A DNA stretch of 24,832 nucleotides from assembly GCA_036273455.1 (NCBI GenBank), contig DASUHP010000143.1:1-24832 (forward strand), written 5' to 3'. The translations under genes were made by a program, and so were the position numbers. The notes beneath the pieces are model-generated. The model was given only the letters and a program-made list of their open reading frames with translations, was not told the DNA's origin and made no database searches. Origin of the DNA: CAIYRG01 sp036273455 (GTDB lineage: Bacteria > Pseudomonadota > Alphaproteobacteria > Micropepsales > Micropepsaceae). The stretch's first letter is position 1. Every line of letters begins with the position of its first letter. Below, piece by piece: positions 22,096-24,832 of this stretch.

Positions 22096-22866
22096 TCAGT
22101 GGGGGTTGAGCTGATCGAGGCCGGCGGCTTTCCAGTTTGCACCGGCGGCGCGCGATGAGATGAACTTGACGAAAGCAGCGCCCGCATCCTTGTCGGGCGC
22201 AGATTTCAGCACCGCCGCATCATAGTTGATATATTGCTGCAACGGCGCCGGCACTGGACCGGCGAGTTCTACTCCCGGCGCCCGTGCTTCGCTGACATTA
22301 AAGAAGCCGATGTCAAATTCGCCCTTGGCGATCGCTTCGCGCCCCTGCGCCAGACCTTCCTGCTTGCCCTTCTTTTTCACCTCGTCGAGCAGTCCGGCAT
22401 TGGTGAGAATGTGCTGCGTGTTCGGCCCGCTGGCATTTGGCGTCGAAGGATCGGAGTAAACGATGCTTTTGGCGTCATGCACCGCTTTCTTGAACGCAGT
22501 GACAGTTGAGAGATCGGGCTTGGGCGCGCCCTGTTTGATGGCGATGCCAATACCGGTGCGCGCAATTCTGTCGCGGGTACCTGCCTGCAACCGGCCGCTC
22601 TCATCGAATTCTGCGATCGTCGGCGTCGCGGCGGCGATCACGTCGTAATTCGCGGCCGCCAATTCCTTTTCGACCAGTGCAGGATTGGTCGGCGTGATCG
22701 TGACATGATTGCCGGTCTGCTTTTCAAAATCGGCCGCGAGCGAGCGCATGGCGACCTGGAGCGCGCCTGCGGTCAGGACTTTCACTTCGGCCGCATTGGC
22801 AATGCATGTCGAGCAAAGCAGCGCAATTCCCGCGCCGGCCAAATGTCCCATCATGTTCGCGCGCAT
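22096..22866 (-). CDS. ModA-like periplasmic substrate-binding protein
   Basis: This 256-residue exported protein has a signal peptide (cleavage after about residue 25, 'IANAAEVKV'). The body is a type II binding protein of the molybdate-binding (SBP_bac_11) group, with 'VLTAGALQVAMRSLAADFEKQTGN', 'ANYDVIAAATPTIAEFDESG', 'SIVYSDPSTPNASGPNTQHIL' and 'FNVSEARAPGVELAGPVP'. This divergent subgroup is often found without a permease, and the ligand may not be molybdate, so I do not call it modA. ATG 22866 is chosen for the GGGAG site upstream and because it gives a normal signal peptide. It is the last gene of the minus-strand run after the chrA pair, 85 bp downstream. Confidence 0.85.
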   Translation of the reverse strand: MRANMMGHLAGAGIALLCSTCIANAAEVKVLTAGALQVAMRSLAADFEKQTGNHVTITPTNPALVEKELAAANYDVIAAATPTIAEFDESGRLQAGTRDRIARTGIGIAIKQGAPKPDLSTVTAFKKAVHDAKSIVYSDPSTPNASGPNTQHILTNAGLLDEVKKKGKQEGLAQGREAIAKGEFDIGFFNVSEARAPGVELAGPVPAPLQQYINYDAAVLKSAPDKDAGAAFVKFISSRAAGANWKAAGLDQLNPH

Positions 22867-22951
22867 GCCTGTCTCCCGATGGAATTCACGCCAAACTACC
22901 GCCCGAAGGCGCACACCGGCAAGCTGTTGGCCAGTGCTCTATCGCGACTAT

Positions 22952-23482
22952 TCACGCGAACTGGGCGAATCCGAAGACCACGGCGGCGCCGGCCATGATC
23001 GCGTACATGCTCACCCGGGTGGTGGTGAGAAGCCCTGCGGCGATCACTGTGGCGAACACCTGCAGCGCATTGACATGGGCTGCCTCAAGCACGGAGAGCC
23101 CGCCGGCGAAGACAAGACCTACGGCAATCGGTGTGAGACCGCGTTGAAGAATGCCCCGCCACGGCGAATCCGCAGTCGCATGCCACCAGCGCACTGCCGC
23201 ATAGACGATCAGCGATGATGGGAGGTAAATCGCAATCGTGGCAATCGTGGCACCCCAGAAACCGGCGATATGCCAGCCGATGAGCGCCGCGATCAGCGTG
23301 CTTGGCCCCGGCGCCGCGCGCGAAATCGCGAAGATGTCGACGAAATCCCGCCCGCTCATCCAATGCTGGATGTCCACGGTCTGATGCTGCATGTCGGCGA
23401 TGATCGCCTGGCCGCCGCCCAACGACATCAGCGACAATGGCGCAAACACCAAAAACAGTCCGAGCAGCCGTGCCTCATTCAT
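22952..23482 (-). CDS. ChrA-family half-size chromate transporter, second subunit
   Basis: This 176-residue membrane protein is one ChrA (CHR) domain. It has five or six hydrophobic segments and the family's N-terminal 'FAPLSLMSLGGGQAII', followed by 'DFVDIFAISRAAPGPSTLIAALIGWHIAGFWGA'. Short-chain ChrA proteins occur as adjacent pairs that together replace the two-domain transporter and export chromate. ATG 23482 overlaps the upstream half by 4 bp. The frame is open much further back (to 24166), but that stretch is antisense-like noise within the other half and has no protein character. Chromate is the family's best known substrate, but some members may carry sulfate or other anions. Confidence 0.9.
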   Translation of the reverse strand: MNEARLLGLFLVFAPLSLMSLGGGQAIIADMQHQTVDIQHWMSGRDFVDIFAISRAAPGPSTLIAALIGWHIAGFWGATIATIAIYLPSSLIVYAAVRWWHATADSPWRGILQRGLTPIAVGLVFAGGLSVLEAAHVNALQVFATVIAAGLLTTTRVSMYAIMAGAAVVFGFAQFA

Positions 23483-24042
23483 TGCGGTTCGGCTTTCCAC
23501 AACAGCCGCTCGACACCAATGCTGAGCGGCGCCAGCAGCAGCACCATGGGAATCATCGGCCAGTGGAGGATGCCGACGGTGATGAACAAGGACCCGGCGA
23601 TCGCGACTGGAACGGGTTTGCGAATGGTGCGGGCGAGTTTTGCGCCAACGGACAACGTCATGCCAATTCCGACGGCCGCGAGCCCGCCAAGAATGGCGTG
23701 CACCAGCGGTAAATTGCCGTACTGCGCATAAAGCACTGCGAGCAGGAGGATGAGACAAAAGGGCGGGAAGATCAGGCCGATGGCAGCGACCGTACCGCCA
23801 ATCCCGCCGCGCAGCTGCGCCCCGAGATAAATCGCGAGATTCACCGGATTGGCGCCGGGCAGCACCTGGCACAGCGCCAGCGCGGTGACAAAGCCGTGGT
23901 CGTCCATCCAGCGCCGGCGTTCGACGGCTTCGCGATAGAGGAATGCTGCCGTGCTTCCGCCGAAGCTGGTGATGCCGACGCGAAAGAACACGGCCATCAG
24001 CGCGGATAACGGGATTTGCGGTTTCGCCGCGGAAGACTCCAT
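23479..24042 (-). CDS. ChrA-family half-size chromate transporter, first subunit
   Basis: This 187-residue membrane protein is the other CHR domain of the pair. Its N-terminal 'FFRVGITSFGGSTAAFLYREAVERRRW' and 'ALCQVLPGANPVNLAIYLGAQLRGGIGG' are classic CHR motifs and correspond position for position to those of the second subunit. About five more hydrophobic segments follow. ATG 24042 shares a base with the pyrF stop (TGATG), while GTG 24045 is an alternative start. The overlap with both neighbours indicates one transcript: pyrF, the two chrA halves, and probably the binding protein. Confidence 0.92.
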   Translation of the reverse strand: MESSAAKPQIPLSALMAVFFRVGITSFGGSTAAFLYREAVERRRWMDDHGFVTALALCQVLPGANPVNLAIYLGAQLRGGIGGTVAAIGLIFPPFCLILLLAVLYAQYGNLPLVHAILGGLAAVGIGMTLSVGAKLARTIRKPVPVAIAGSLFITVGILHWPMIPMVLLLAPLSIGVERLLWKAEPQ

Positions 24043-24755
24043 CACGCGAAGAGTTTGGCGATGCGGGCCTGGATCTGCTCCGCCGCGGCGCGCGGATCGG
24101 GAGCCTTGCGGATCGGCCGGCCGACCACGATGTAGTCGGCACCGGCACGGAAAGCATCTTCCACATCCACCGTGCGCTTCTGGTCGTCGCTCTCGCGGTT
24201 TTCCACCGGGCGGATACCCGGCACGACGACGAGGAATTTGCCGCCCAGGCGATTGCGAAGCTGTTCGGCTTCCAATCCAGACGAAATCACCCCATCGCAG
24301 CCGATCTCAAACGCCCGCGCGGCGCGGGAGTAGACCAGTTTCTGCGGGTCGACCTGAAAACCAAGCGCATTGAGGTCGCCGCGATCGAGGCTGGTCAGTA
24401 CCGTGACGGCGAGAATTTTCATGTCGCCTTTTTCGCGGCAGGCGGCGCGCAGGATCTCGTCATTGCCGTGCACGGTAGCGAAATGCGGACGATGGGCGCG
24501 CAATGCGCGGACCGCCGACCCCACCGTGTTCGGCACATCGAAGAATTTGAGATCGGCAAAGACTTTTTTGCCACGATCGGCCAGCCAGGCGAGCAGCTCG
24601 AAGTAACCGCCGGCCATGAACAGTTCGAGTCCGGCCTTGTAAAAACTCACGCTGTCGCCAAGCTGAGTGACGATCGCTTTGGCTTCATCGACGGACGGAA
24701 CGTCGAGCGCGAAGATCAGCCGCTCACGCGCTGGCACGGGATTTTTCGAGAGCAT
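24042..24755 (-). CDS. pyrF: orotidine-5'-phosphate decarboxylase
   Basis: PyrF catalyses the last step of UMP synthesis, decarboxylating orotidine monophosphate. The 237-residue protein is of standard length for the short bacterial form. Catalytic and binding residues are visible: Asp18 ('FALDVPS'), Lys40 ('FYKAGLELF') and the Asp68-x-Lys70-x-x-Asp73 array ('ADLKFFDVPNTV'). 'VPGIRP' and 'GADYIVVGRPI' form the phosphate-binding loops. ATG 24755 gives the usual N-terminus; a TTG four codons upstream is less likely. No ribosome site stands out. It is the first gene of the minus-strand run, and the 77 bp to the window edge should hold its promoter, though I see no clear hexamers. Confidence 0.97.
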   Translation of the reverse strand: MLSKNPVPARERLIFALDVPSVDEAKAIVTQLGDSVSFYKAGLELFMAGGYFELLAWLADRGKKVFADLKFFDVPNTVGSAVRALRAHRPHFATVHGNDEILRAACREKGDMKILAVTVLTSLDRGDLNALGFQVDPQKLVYSRAARAFEIGCDGVISSGLEAEQLRNRLGGKFLVVVPGIRPVENRESDDQKRTVDVEDAFRAGADYIVVGRPIRKAPDPRAAAEQIQARIAKLFA

Positions 24756-24832
24756 GGTGCAGTCCAAAGTTGCCGGCTTGTAGTGTCGGGAGCCGCTTCG
24801 GATTGCAAGAGTCTTGTGATGGGGCGGCGCGT

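Noticed and set aside
23483..24166. Upstream extension of the second chrA half, giving a 404-residue frame
   Set aside because: The extra 228 residues overlap the first chrA half and pyrF and are Arg/Ser-rich noise; ATG 23482 gives the normal CHR-domain start.

Overview
The window looks like chromosomal DNA of an alphaproteobacterium, probably from soil or an uncultured lineage. The evidence is a GC-rich sequence, NDP-poor codon use typical of the class, Bug/TctC-type periplasmic binding proteins, a HiPIP with a Tat signal, TldD/TldE, and dispersed GC-rich palindromes between genes of the kind common in Hyphomicrobiales-like genomes. A finer placement cannot be read from the sequence. I see no tRNA, rRNA, CRISPR, IS element or phage gene, and no gene-free stretch longer than about 260 bp.

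Region 1 (1-5562) is periplasmic and envelope biology. It holds the 3' end of a TctC-like binding protein overlapping a secreted protein of unknown function, then a three-part secreted protein (carboxypeptidase-regulatory-like domain, one c-type haem motif, seven-bladed Vgb-like propeller). On the minus strand there are a HiPIP and an outer-membrane barrel protein. A small membrane protein and the tRNA-binding chaperone CsaA follow.

Region 2 (5619-16091) is the main point of interest: eleven plus-strand genes, most of them touching or overlapping. They are a GMC oxidoreductase, a TauD/TfdA-type 2-oxoglutarate dioxygenase, a TctC-like binding protein, an isochorismatase-fold hydrolase, a dienelactone hydrolase, then cofG, cofH, cofD and cofC (coenzyme F420-0 biosynthesis), a PEP mutase/isocitrate lyase-family enzyme and a carboxymuconolactone decarboxylase-family protein. 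The packing implies one transcript joining uptake and breakdown of an organic acid or aromatic-type compound to F420 synthesis. The poly-glutamate ligase gene cofE and any recognisable F420-dependent oxidoreductase are not in the window.

Region 3 (16179-21474) is bracketed by two toxin-antitoxin pairs (ParD/ParE-like on the minus strand, Phd/VapC-like on the plus strand). Between them lie a TldD/TldE metallopeptidase pair and a divergent Rieske oxygenase. The ParDE pair sits 17 bp downstream of tldE, so the four minus-strand genes may be co-transcribed.

Region 4 (21675-24832) holds a small secreted protein and a minus-strand operon: pyrF, two half-size ChrA chromate-transporter proteins, and a molybdate-type periplasmic binding protein. 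Palindromic repeats separate two convergent gene pairs (at 3382-3529 and 22012-22088), and a third repeat family occurs at 1432-1492 and 8223-8323. The second copy of that family runs into the 5' end of the TctC-like gene.
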